Part shown: positions 51,920-60,575 of the stretch, piece after piece
How the letters are laid out: each line of letters starts with the position of its first letter
Position numbering within the stretch: position 1 is the first letter of the stretch
From: an uncultured Lachnospiraceae bacterium
Lineage (GTDB): Bacteria; Bacillota; Clostridia; Lachnospirales; Lachnospiraceae
Assembly: GCA_910587635.1 (NCBI GenBank)
Contig: CAJUNB010000024.1
Span: forward strand, 1 to 64,000
DNA length: 64,000 nt
Direction: 5' to 3'
Notes under the pieces: model-generated
The model's input: the letters and a program-made list of their open reading frames with translations, nothing else
What the model was told of the DNA's origin: nothing
The model's database searches: none
Position numbers and translations under genes: made by a program

Positions 51920-53014
51920 ATGAAAAAGTTACTCGCACTTGTACTCACAGTTGCCATGATGTTCACTCTTGCAGCATGTGGCAACACCGGTAGCAGTACG
52001 GAAGGCTCCGCACCTGCTACAGAAGAGAGCGCTGCTCCTGCGGAGAGCGCTTCCAATGAGGATTCTGCCGAAGTGGGCGCTACAGAAGAGAGCGCATCCG
52101 ACGATAAAATCGTGATCGGCGTATCCACTGATACGGCTACTACAGTCTTCCGTAAGGTAGAACTGATGGGGCTTTACAATGCAGCAGAAGCAAGCAATGG
52201 CGCTGTTGAAATCATCGAGCTCTGTGCTGATGATGATACGACAACACAGTATACACAGTTTAAATCTCTGATCGATCAGGGTGTCGATGTTATCGTGTGC
52301 TGTGCAATCGATCAGGATGCCATTCTGGCGGCTTATGATTATGCAGAAGCTGCAGGTGTTCCCGTTATCAACTATGACCGGAAAGTGGAACATGACAATG
52401 TTTTCTTTACTGCCATGTATGATTCGTACAGTGACGCAAAACAATTGGCTGAATATCTTATCTCTGTAGATGACGGAGAACCTCACAAGATTTTCCTGAC
52501 AGTAGGCTCTCTTGCCGATCCTAACGGGATTGCCCGCAGGGAAGGATTTGAAGAAACGATCGCAGCTTCCGGCCATGATAACCTGGAAGTTGTCGAGATT
52601 ATGACAGACTGGGATGTGGATAAGTGTCTGACCAATATGCAGAACGCTCTGCAGATCGATACACCCTGGGCAGTGGCAAACGTATCCGCTCATATGGATG
52701 GTTCCTGTTACCAGGCACTTGAAGAAGCCGGGTTGATGAAAAAGAGAGGCGAAGAGGGACATGTTTATTATACTTCTCTGTCCGGTGAGCCGCCTGCAGT
52801 TGCTTATATGGAAGACGGTTATACAGACATGATCTTTGTTATCCCCGCTGATACGGCAGGACAGGCTATTTATGATGCAGCAATTGCTCTTTCCAAAGGA
52901 GAAGAACTGAGCTCTGACGTATTTTATATGCCTACCTTTGGAGTATCTCCCGAAGAGCTGGATTCCAAGTCCGATGAAATCTGGACAGTGAAATATGCTG
53001 ATCTGCTTTCCTGA
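51920..53014 (+). CDS. Sugar ABC transporter binding lipoprotein
   Basis: A 364-residue RbsB-type binding protein with a lipoprotein signal ending at C20 (LAAC-G) and then a low-complexity Ser/Ala/Glu linker to about residue 55. The ligand domain starts at KIVIGVSTDT (about 57) and has DDDTTTQYTQFKSLIDQGVDVIVCC, FLTVGSLADPNGIARREGF and GYTDMIFVIPADTAGQAIYDAA as in the sugar-binding family. AAAGGAGAA precedes the ATG. Sugar unknown. Confidence 0.93.
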   Translation: MKKLLALVLTVAMMFTLAACGNTGSSTEGSAPATEESAAPAESASNEDSAEVGATEESASDDKIVIGVSTDTATTVFRKVELMGLYNAAEASNGAVEIIELCADDDTTTQYTQFKSLIDQGVDVIVCCAIDQDAILAAYDYAEAAGVPVINYDRKVEHDNVFFTAMYDSYSDAKQLAEYLISVDDGEPHKIFLTVGSLADPNGIARREGFEETIAASGHDNLEVVEIMTDWDVDKCLTNMQNALQIDTPWAVANVSAHMDGSCYQALEEAGLMKKRGEEGHVYYTSLSGEPPAVAYMEDGYTDMIFVIPADTAGQAIYDAAIALSKGEELSSDVFYMPTFGVSPEELDSKSDEIWTVKYADLLS

Positions 53015-53150
53015 CAGAGAATGGGAGAGATTTGATTATCTGATGTAGTTTGTACCATTTTGGCCCGGGCCGCGGTATTTTGCCATATTGCCAGAGCCGC
53101 GCCGCGGCCCATTGCCATTTACTATTTTATTGCCTGAGAGGACTGCTGCT

Positions 53151-54194
53151 ATGAATGCAATTGAAAAAGATACGAAGCCTGTAAGAAAAAATAAATATTG
53201 GGAAAGTTTTAAAAGATTTTCTCTCGATTTACCGGTTTTCTATATGCTGGCCATTGTCTGTATTATCATGCTTTTTTTGAAGCCCAATTTCTTCTCGGCT
53301 TCCAATATTATATCGATGTTTGTTTCGTACTCCTACTTTATCGTAGGTTCCATTGGCCTGGTTTTTGTATTCATCTCGGGCAATTCGGGCATCGATCTCA
53401 GTATTGGTTATGTAGTGGGCTTTTCGGCTGTTGTGACAACAAAGGTTATGGCAGTTCTTTCCGATATGGAAGCAGGTGTAAATCCGTGGCTGATCATTGT
53501 AATCGGACTTATTGTATCCTGTATGATCGGGGCTGTCTTTGGCCTGCTCAACGGTATTTGTGTTGCAAAATTCCATATTGCCCCGTTTATTATTACTCTC
53601 GCTACGCAGCTTCTGGCAATGGGGCTGTGCTACGTACTGACAGATGGCTACACAGTGTCCGGGGCGCCAAGGGAACTTGCCAAACTTTCTACATTGGTGG
53701 GCGTTAAAATCGGTGGGACCATTGTTCCGGTAGCGGCAATGCTGCCAGTTATGATTTTTCTGATTATGGCAATCGTTCTTGCCAAAACGACTTTCGGCCG
53801 ACAGGTCATTCTTACAGGAAGTAATCCCCAAAGTGCTTACCATGCGGGGATATCCATTTCAAAAATATATATTAAAGTTTATTTGATTTCCGGCATCTTT
53901 GCCGGTATTGCAGCGATGTTTATTCCCATGTGTATCGGGGGTGTCAATCCTGACGTAGGGGCCAATATGCTGATGCCTATGGTTGCCGCAGTTACTATTG
54001 GCGGTATCAGCCAGAAGGGCGGCTATGGAAATATGCTTCAGGCAGGCTTCGGGATACTGTTCATTATGGCTCTCATGTACGCCATGACATTTTTGGGATT
54101 TGGTCTTCCGACACAGCAGTTGGCATACGGAATCGTAATCGTATTCACGATGATACTGCTTGGTTATATAGAGAAAAAACGTTTTAGAATGTAA
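53151..54194 (+). CDS. Sugar ABC transporter permease, RbsC type, copy 2
   Basis: A 347-residue CUT2 permease. Similar layout to copy 1, with the motif GSIGLVFVFISGNSGIDLSIG near 65-85 and VAAVTIGGISQKGGYGNML later. The start at 53151 has GAGAGGA eight bases before it; an earlier in-frame region is GC-rich spacer. Gene order permease-binding protein-permease is unusual for this class. Confidence 0.91.
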   Translation: MNAIEKDTKPVRKNKYWESFKRFSLDLPVFYMLAIVCIIMLFLKPNFFSASNIISMFVSYSYFIVGSIGLVFVFISGNSGIDLSIGYVVGFSAVVTTKVMAVLSDMEAGVNPWLIIVIGLIVSCMIGAVFGLLNGICVAKFHIAPFIITLATQLLAMGLCYVLTDGYTVSGAPRELAKLSTLVGVKIGGTIVPVAAMLPVMIFLIMAIVLAKTTFGRQVILTGSNPQSAYHAGISISKIYIKVYLISGIFAGIAAMFIPMCIGGVNPDVGANMLMPMVAAVTIGGISQKGGYGNMLQAGFGILFIMALMYAMTFLGFGLPTQQLAYGIVIVFTMILLGYIEKKRFRM

Positions 54195-54239
54195 ATGAAT
54201 GAAAATTTAATATAAATGACAAACAAAGGAGTGTAAAAA

Positions 54240-55067
54240 ATGAAGTTAGGTATTGGTTCTTTTGCATACAGATGGTCTGTAGGACGGCCCTATTACCGCC
54301 CGGAAAATCCGATGACGGTAGATCGGCTGATTGATCGGTGTGTGGCTCATAATGTAAAGGCCGTTTTGCTTTGCAATAACTATTCTCTTCATGAATTTGC
54401 GGACGAGGATTTACGGGTGATTCGTTCCAGACTTGACAAAGAAGGGATAACTGTCGAGACCGGGTCCAGAGGAACTGATTTTGACTATTTCAAAAGAATG
54501 CTGGAAGTATCTAAAATACTTGGTGCAAAGATACTTCGGATTGGCTGGGATATGGATCGAAATACTGACAGGGAAGGCCTGCAGAGGCAAGTGAAGAACG
54601 GCATAGATACGATCAGTGCTCTGATGCCCACTGCCCATGAATATGGAGTCAGTATTGGCATTGAAAATGGAAAACTCAATGATATCTATGAAGTGAAGGA
54701 AATCATTGAAGGGGTAAATGACCCGATGTTCGGATGCGTTTTGGATACGTGCAATTCCACCTGTTTTTTAACAAAGACGGAGGAAGCTGTCAGGGTACTG
54801 GCTCCTTATGCCAAAAGCGTACATTTTAAAGATTATATTGTGAAACTGGATCCGAGAGGAGACATCATCTATGGAGTTCCTCTTGGAAAAGGGATTGTAG
54901 ATTTCAAAAAGATGAAAGAGATTCTGGAAGAAAACCACTATGAGGGCAATGTGTTTCTGGAACTTTACATAGACCGGCTGGATGACCATGCCGAAACGGT
55001 TCGGTTTGAAGAAGAATGTGTGCGACAGAGCGTTGCCTTTGCCCATGAGGAACTGAATTTGTTTTGA
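54240..55067 (+). CDS. Sugar phosphate isomerase/epimerase-like TIM barrel protein
   Basis: A 275-residue AP-endonuclease-2-like protein: start MKLGIGSFAYRW, GSRGTDFDYFKRML, the metal Glu in GIENGKLND, CVLDTCNS, HFKDYI and a final FLELYID. It is not close to the four FrlC-like proteins and resembles the 3-epimerase/erythrulose-isomerase-type members more. An AAAGGAG site precedes it. It comes between transport and kinase genes and probably converts the imported sugar to a kinase substrate. Confidence 0.85.
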   Translation: MKLGIGSFAYRWSVGRPYYRPENPMTVDRLIDRCVAHNVKAVLLCNNYSLHEFADEDLRVIRSRLDKEGITVETGSRGTDFDYFKRMLEVSKILGAKILRIGWDMDRNTDREGLQRQVKNGIDTISALMPTAHEYGVSIGIENGKLNDIYEVKEIIEGVNDPMFGCVLDTCNSTCFLTKTEEAVRVLAPYAKSVHFKDYIVKLDPRGDIIYGVPLGKGIVDFKKMKEILEENHYEGNVFLELYIDRLDDHAETVRFEEECVRQSVAFAHEELNLF

Positions 55068-55139
55068 TGATTAGGAAATAGAGCTGTTACGAAGGACAGT
55101 AATCAGACAGTGGGTGAAGTGAACCGGAAAGAGGACAAG

Positions 55140-56678
55140 ATGAAGAAAGCGTTTATTGGAATCGATATTGGCTCTACCGGATGTAAGGCCATTGCCATTG
55201 ATGAGAAATGGCAACCGGTGGGACGGGAGTCCGTCCGTTATGACAATACGATTACTTGTACAGGGCTGGGAAGCTATGATCAGTCTGCGGAAATTCTGTT
55301 AGATGCCAGCTTTTTGTGTATTCGTGAACTTGTTAAGAAGTTATCGGGAAAATATGAGATAGAGGCAATCGGATGCACCGGACAGATGCACGGGCTTGTA
55401 GCGTTGGATAAAAATTTAAAACCGCTGCGACCTGTTATCAGCTGTGTGGATTTTCGTAATGAAAAGCAAAATGATGCGATCTATGAAAAGGTTGGAGGCA
55501 AGAACGGATTGCTTCCCTATACAAACAATAAGATGGTCCCGTCCTGTACCGGTGGGAAGATACTGTGGATGATGGAAAATGAGCCGGAGCTGTACAAGAG
55601 AATACACACAGTGGTGAATCCAAAGGACTATGTCCGTACCGTGCTGACCGGCAAGCCTGTGACTGATGAGTCCGATGCCAGTGGTTTCGGGCTCTATGAT
55701 GTAAAACACCGGTGCTGGAGCAGGGAGCTGTTGGAAGCCATCGGCGTTTCAGAGCGCATTTTACCCAAAGTAGTATGTTCCTGCGAGACGGTGGGGAAAG
55801 TGCTGCCAGAGGTCGCGTCCGGTCTGGGGCTTTCTTCTGACACAGAAGTGATAGCCGGGGCGGGGGATGCGATCATGCAGACCGTTGGCAGCGGGGCAGT
55901 GAGTCCGGGAGTTTACAGCGTCATTGTAGGTTCCGGGGGAAATATTGCCATGTCTCTGGATTCTTTTGCAGAAAATAAGGATGCGCTTTTACAGATGTAT
56001 GCAGGTATCATGGATGGGCAGTGGGTTGCCTATGCGGGACTGATGAGTGTGGGTACCTCTATCAACTGGTTCAGAGAAAATTATTACTGTACAGATTCTT
56101 TTGCGGAAATGGAACAGGAGGCAGCTTCGGTGCCGCCGGGATGCGAGGAACTGTTGTTTTCGCCGGCACTTCTCGGACAGAGGAATCCGGTGGATGACCC
56201 TTTTGCGAAAGGGATTGCCGCAGGATTTTCTCTGCGTCACGGAAGAGCTCATTTATACCGGGCCCTTTTGGAGGGGCTTGCTTTTGGCATGAAGGACGTC
56301 TATTCCCTCCTGCAGAATATGGGACATCCGATGGAACGCATCCATATTTCAGGTGGCGGAGCCGCCAGTCCTACACTTTGTCAGATATTTGCTGACGTTT
56401 TTCAAAAACCGGTGTGGCGGATCAGGGAATTTTCCGAAGCAGGAGCCTATGGTGCGGCAATTCTCGCAGGCGGCCGGAGAAAAAGCAGGGAGCAGCTTTT
56501 AGAAGTGCTGAGAACACCCGCTGTGGAAAAGGTATTTGAACCGGATCCGTCAAACGGGAATATCTATCGGGATATGTTTGCCGTATACAGAAAATTATAT
56601 CCGTCAGCAAGGGAGATATTTGCTGATCTGAAGGATTTGGAAGAGAAATATGGAAATACAGGTCAGGAGGAATTGTAA
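55140..56678 (+). CDS. FGGY-family carbohydrate kinase, copy 1
   Basis: A 512-residue xylulokinase-like kinase. The ATP phosphate motif IGIDIGSTGCKAIAID is at 6-21, with QMHGLVAL near 81, the catalytic Asp in CVDFRNE (about 100), and GAGDAIMQTVGSGAV and HISGGGAASP in the C-terminal half. ATG at 55140 has GAGGA five bases upstream. The stop overlaps the start of the next gene (TAATG). It probably phosphorylates a ketose. Confidence 0.9.
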   Translation: MKKAFIGIDIGSTGCKAIAIDEKWQPVGRESVRYDNTITCTGLGSYDQSAEILLDASFLCIRELVKKLSGKYEIEAIGCTGQMHGLVALDKNLKPLRPVISCVDFRNEKQNDAIYEKVGGKNGLLPYTNNKMVPSCTGGKILWMMENEPELYKRIHTVVNPKDYVRTVLTGKPVTDESDASGFGLYDVKHRCWSRELLEAIGVSERILPKVVCSCETVGKVLPEVASGLGLSSDTEVIAGAGDAIMQTVGSGAVSPGVYSVIVGSGGNIAMSLDSFAENKDALLQMYAGIMDGQWVAYAGLMSVGTSINWFRENYYCTDSFAEMEQEAASVPPGCEELLFSPALLGQRNPVDDPFAKGIAAGFSLRHGRAHLYRALLEGLAFGMKDVYSLLQNMGHPMERIHISGGGAASPTLCQIFADVFQKPVWRIREFSEAGAYGAAILAGGRRKSREQLLEVLRTPAVEKVFEPDPSNGNIYRDMFAVYRKLYPSAREIFADLKDLEEKYGNTGQEEL

Positions 56679-57685
56679 TGAAAAAAATAATGAATAATCC
56701 TGGGAGCTTTGTAGAAGAGACGATGGAAGGCATCGTTATGGCCTATAGTGATAAAGTACAGTTTCTCAATGGAGACTGCCGTGTCCTCGTATCTGCATAT
56801 CCGAAAAAGAAGGGGAAGGTAGGAATTGTGACTGGAGGAGGCTCGGGCCATCTGCCACTGTTTCTGGGATATGTAGGTTCCGGTATGGTAGATGCCTGTG
56901 CTGTGGGGAATGTATTTGCCTCTCCCTCGTATACGAAAATGGCAGCCGCCATTCGCTTTGCAGATCAGGGAGCAGGTGTGCTCTGTCTGTACGGCAACTA
57001 TGGCGGTGATAAGATGAATTTTGAACAGGCTATCGAAGACTGTGAGTTTGACGATATAGAGTGCCTCAGTGTATTGGGATGCGATGACGTGGCTTCCAGT
57101 CCGAAAGAAACGGCAGAAAAGCGCAGGGGCGTGGCCGGTATCGTATATGCCTATAAGTGTGCGGGAGCAGCCGCGGACCAGATGCGCAGTCTGGAGGAAG
57201 TGGCCGCTGTGGCGCAGAAAACGATTGACAATACACGTACGATGGGAGTTGCGTTGACACCGTGTATTGTTCCGGAAGTGGGCAGTCCCACTTTTGCCAT
57301 CGGAGAGGATGAGCTGGAAATCGGTATGGGTATCCACGGTGAAAAAGGGATTTCTGTAGAGAAAATGATGACGGCGGATGAGGTCGCAGATATTGTCATG
57401 AGCCGTCTGTTGGCGGATATGCCGCTGGCAGCAGGAGATGAAGTATCGGTGATGATCAACGGATTGGGTGGTACGCCGACAGAAGAACAGTTTATTGTCT
57501 TTCGGCGTGTGGCACAGATACTGCAAGAAAAAGGAGTATCGATCTTCATGCCTCATATCGGGGAATTTGCCACATCTATGGAAATGGCCGGGCTGTCTGT
57601 GACACTGCTGAAGCTGGATGCAGAACTGAAAGAACTGTTGCAGGCTCCTGCAAATACACCTTTTTATACCAATGCAAATAAATGA
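56678..57685 (+). CDS. dhaK: Dihydroxyacetone kinase subunit DhaK, copy 2
   Basis: A 335-residue DhaK protein. It keeps the GSGH His (H60 in GGGSGHLP, usually GSGHEP), an Asp in NYGGDK and the covalent His in GMGIHGEK. It begins inside the stop codon of the kinase gene, with AGGAGGAA before it. The HEP-to-HLP change and others show that it is not a recent copy of the DhaK at 36742. The substrate may be dihydroxyacetone or a four-carbon ketose. Confidence 0.93.
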   Translation: MKKIMNNPGSFVEETMEGIVMAYSDKVQFLNGDCRVLVSAYPKKKGKVGIVTGGGSGHLPLFLGYVGSGMVDACAVGNVFASPSYTKMAAAIRFADQGAGVLCLYGNYGGDKMNFEQAIEDCEFDDIECLSVLGCDDVASSPKETAEKRRGVAGIVYAYKCAGAAADQMRSLEEVAAVAQKTIDNTRTMGVALTPCIVPEVGSPTFAIGEDELEIGMGIHGEKGISVEKMMTADEVADIVMSRLLADMPLAAGDEVSVMINGLGGTPTEEQFIVFRRVAQILQEKGVSIFMPHIGEFATSMEMAGLSVTLLKLDAELKELLQAPANTPFYTNANK

Positions 57686-57695
57686 GGGATTTGCC

Positions 57696-58322
57696 ATGAC
57701 AATGGAAAGTTTAAAAAATGCAATCGGTGTGATTGCAGAGAAAATAGATGAAAACAAAGAGTATCTGATTCAATTGGATCAACAAAATGGAGATGGAGAC
57801 CTTGGCATTTCCATGAGCAGTGGGATACATGCCGTACAGGATTACCTGGCAAGCAACGGAGAAACAGATCTTGGTAAGACGCTGAACCGCTGTGGAGACT
57901 TTTTCAATGAAGCGGCTCCCAGTTCACTCGGGACGATTATCGCATTCTTTTTCAAGGGTATGGCAAAAAGCCTGAAGGGAAAAGAGAATTGCAGCGTTTT
58001 GGAACTTGCGGAGAGCATGCAGGCAGGACTGGACAATGTGATACAGAAGGCGAAATCCAAACCTGGAGAAAAGACAATTCTGGATTCTCTCACACCGGGC
58101 GTCGCCGCGTTGCGGGAATATGCCGGAGAGCCGGATGCCTTTACCAGGGCTGCCAGAGCGGCCAGAGAGGGCAGTGAAAAGACACGCCGGATGAAAGCCG
58201 TCTGGGGTCGGGCAGCCTATTATGGAGAAAACAGTGTGGGAATACTCGACGGCGGCTCTGTGGTGGGAGCGCTGGTATTCGAGGCACTGGATGAAATGAA
58301 AAGAAACGAGGAGGAAGAATAA
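57696..58322 (+). CDS. dhaL: Dihydroxyacetone kinase subunit DhaL, copy 2
   Basis: A 208-residue DhaL protein with the nucleotide motif GDGDLG (GDGDHG in copy 1), SSLGTIIAFFFKG and a C-terminal GILDGGSVVGAL. The usual order dhaK-dhaL is kept here. There is no dhaM, and none near copy 1 either. ATG at 57696 follows GAGGG; an ATG two codons later is also possible. It ends one base before the aldolase gene. Confidence 0.9.
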   Translation: MTMESLKNAIGVIAEKIDENKEYLIQLDQQNGDGDLGISMSSGIHAVQDYLASNGETDLGKTLNRCGDFFNEAAPSSLGTIIAFFFKGMAKSLKGKENCSVLELAESMQAGLDNVIQKAKSKPGEKTILDSLTPGVAALREYAGEPDAFTRAARAAREGSEKTRRMKAVWGRAAYYGENSVGILDGGSVVGALVFEALDEMKRNEEEE

Positions 58323-58323
58323 A

Positions 58324-58989
58324 ATGTATGAAGAATTTATGAGTGTTCAGGCGGTCAATCAGACAAAGGATGATATGTTGCTTGTGGGCAAAAGACTGGC
58401 AGAGAAAGGTCTGCTGATCGGCAAAGGCGGAAATTACAGTGTGCGAATCGGAGAAGACAGGATTTTACTGACAGCATCGGGATTTTGTAAATCAGAAATT
58501 GGAAGAGAACATATCAGTCTCATCGATATGGAAGGAAATCTGCTGGAAGGACTGAAGCCGGCTTTGGATATCCGTATGCATCTGGAGATCTATCGCTCTC
58601 TGCCTGAAATCAGGGCGATTGTTCACAGCCATCCACCTATTATGACCGGATTCGCCATGTCCAATTATACTTTTGAAGATTTCATGATGCCCGAAGCGAT
58701 ATTGGATATCGGCGGCATTGAAGTGACAGATTTTTCTGTACCCACAACGGCGCAGGTAGCTGAAGTTATCCATAAAAGTATCCAGAAAAACCCGGGTGTG
58801 AAGGCGTTGATTTTAAAAGGGCACGGCGTACTTTGTCTGTCGGATGTGGATGTAATGGATGCCTGCTACAAGCTGGAATGTCTGGAAGCCGTTGGGCAGG
58901 CAATCCTTGTGACAAAGGCACTGGGAGGCGCTTACCAGATGACGCCGGAAGAGCTGGCCGGTGTACAGGCACTGTTGGCTAAAAAATAA
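58324..58989 (+). CDS. Class II aldolase/epimerase, AraD-FucA type
   Basis: A 221-residue zinc aldolase, which cleaves a ketose 1-phosphate to dihydroxyacetone phosphate and an aldehyde, or epimerises a pentulose 5-phosphate. Zinc ligands are H101 and H103 (HSHPP) and H167 (KGHGVL). The usual catalytic Glu in the PSSE motif is replaced by Asp (D82 in KPALDIRMH). The GGNYSVRIG phosphate loop is normal. Ribosome site GGAGGAAGAA overlaps the end of dhaL. The DhaKL pair could use its C3 product. Confidence 0.88.
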   Translation: MYEEFMSVQAVNQTKDDMLLVGKRLAEKGLLIGKGGNYSVRIGEDRILLTASGFCKSEIGREHISLIDMEGNLLEGLKPALDIRMHLEIYRSLPEIRAIVHSHPPIMTGFAMSNYTFEDFMMPEAILDIGGIEVTDFSVPTTAQVAEVIHKSIQKNPGVKALILKGHGVLCLSDVDVMDACYKLECLEAVGQAILVTKALGGAYQMTPEELAGVQALLAKK

Positions 58990-59031
58990 AAGATTCAGCG
59001 TTGGTTTAAAATATGGGAAAGGAGGTGCCGG

Positions 59032-60558
59032 ATGTACTTTATTGGACTGGATATTGGCACTACCGGATGCAAATCTGTCGTATTTGACGAAGCAGGTGCA
59101 TCCTTTGGAAAATGCTATGAGGAGTTTGATATTATTTGCCGCAGGCCGGGATGGGCGGAGCAGAGCCCGGCAATCGTTCTGGATGCGGTGAAAAGAGTGA
59201 TGAAAGAATCGATACGGCAGACGAAGGAAAAGGGGGCTCTGTCAGAAGAGTTTTCGGCACTTTCCATATCCGTTCTGGGAGAAGAAATCATGCCGGTGGA
59301 TAAGGAAATGCGGCCGCTGCGGGACGCCATCCTGGGAATGGACTATCGGGCAAGCGAGCAGACACAGAGGCTGATCGGAAAAGTATCGGCGCCGGAGGCG
59401 TATGATATTACGGGCTTTGTCCCGCATCCCATGGCTTCTCTTCCCACGATTATGTGGATGCGGGATCACGAGCCGGAACTGATACCGAAAACCTATAAGT
59501 ATGTGACATTCAGCGAATATATTATGAAATGCCTCGGGGCGGAAGCGGGTTACATCGATTATCCCCAGGCAGGCAGAACGATGGCGTTTGACATCGAAAA
59601 GAAATGCTGGTCAGAGAAAATGCTCCGGGGAGCCGGTATTGATAAAAGTATGTTCTGTTACCTGGCACAGACAGGCAGTATCGTGGGCCATATGAGCAAA
59701 GAAATGGCTGCAGAGCTGGGGGTGACGGATCGGGTGGCACTCGTGGCAGGCGGGCAGGACCAGACCTGTGCGGCACTTGGCGCCGGACTGACGCAGGAGG
59801 GAATCGGCATGGATTCCCATGGCACTATCGAAGGCATCGGATTGCTGTCCCACCGGAAGGTGACGGATGAAACGGCTCTGAAAGGGGGCGTCTCCTGCTA
59901 TGCGTATACGATACCTGATCAATATTTCCTCATGTCATCCTGCCAGGTGGGCGGTCTGTTGCTGAAATGGTTTAAAAACAATTTTTCCCACGTGGAGATC
60001 GAAAAGGCCCGCCAGTCAGGCAGGGATGTCTATGACGTCATGACGGACTGCGCGCCGAAAGGACCGAGCGATGTCATGGTACTGCCTCATTTTATCGGGA
60101 GCGGACCTCCCTGGAACGATCTGGATTCCCGGGGAGCCATTGTGGGACTGACAATTGACAGCACGAGACACGACATCGTAAAGGCTATTATGGACTCTCT
60201 CACCTATGAGTTTAAGATCAATATGCAGTTCTATGAATCCATGGGATTTCGGCTCCGGGAAATGAGGGTGGTGGGCGGCGCTTCCAAATCTCCTCTCTGG
60301 ATGCAGCTGAAGGCGAATATCCTGAACCGGGAAGTTGCCAGTCTCCGGGAGAAAGACGCTGCCTGTCTTGGCGCTGCCATGATAGCCATGTGGAGCAGAG
60401 GAGTCTATGCCTCTCTGGAAGAAGCGGCTGCGGCCTGTGTCCGGCTGGATCGGGTATTTAGCCCGGACTCTGCCGTTGTAGATGCCTATGGCCGGGCATA
60501 TGAAAAATATACCCATCTGTATGATGCGTTGAAAGAATTCAACAGGATAAAAATATGA
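59032..60558 (+). CDS. FGGY-family carbohydrate kinase, copy 2
   Basis: A 508-residue kinase with GLDIGTTGCKSVVFDE at 4-19, LGEEIMPVDK (where most have QMHG), LGMDYRASEQT with the catalytic Asp (about 102), AGGQDQTCAALGAG and VVGGASKSPLWMQL. Only about a third of its residues match copy 1 by eye, so the two are old paralogues that probably handle different substrates. AAGGAGGTG precedes the start. The next gene overlaps region 60555-60558 without its start being there. Confidence 0.9.
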   Translation: MYFIGLDIGTTGCKSVVFDEAGASFGKCYEEFDIICRRPGWAEQSPAIVLDAVKRVMKESIRQTKEKGALSEEFSALSISVLGEEIMPVDKEMRPLRDAILGMDYRASEQTQRLIGKVSAPEAYDITGFVPHPMASLPTIMWMRDHEPELIPKTYKYVTFSEYIMKCLGAEAGYIDYPQAGRTMAFDIEKKCWSEKMLRGAGIDKSMFCYLAQTGSIVGHMSKEMAAELGVTDRVALVAGGQDQTCAALGAGLTQEGIGMDSHGTIEGIGLLSHRKVTDETALKGGVSCYAYTIPDQYFLMSSCQVGGLLLKWFKNNFSHVEIEKARQSGRDVYDVMTDCAPKGPSDVMVLPHFIGSGPPWNDLDSRGAIVGLTIDSTRHDIVKAIMDSLTYEFKINMQFYESMGFRLREMRVVGGASKSPLWMQLKANILNREVASLREKDAACLGAAMIAMWSRGVYASLEEAAAACVRLDRVFSPDSAVVDAYGRAYEKYTHLYDALKEFNRIKI

Positions 60559-60575
60559 CAATAAGGAGGGAAAGA

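Noticed and set aside
56663..57757. Open frame of 364 codons antisense to dhaK copy 2
   Set aside because: Shadow of the coding strand; no start signal and composition unlike a real protein.
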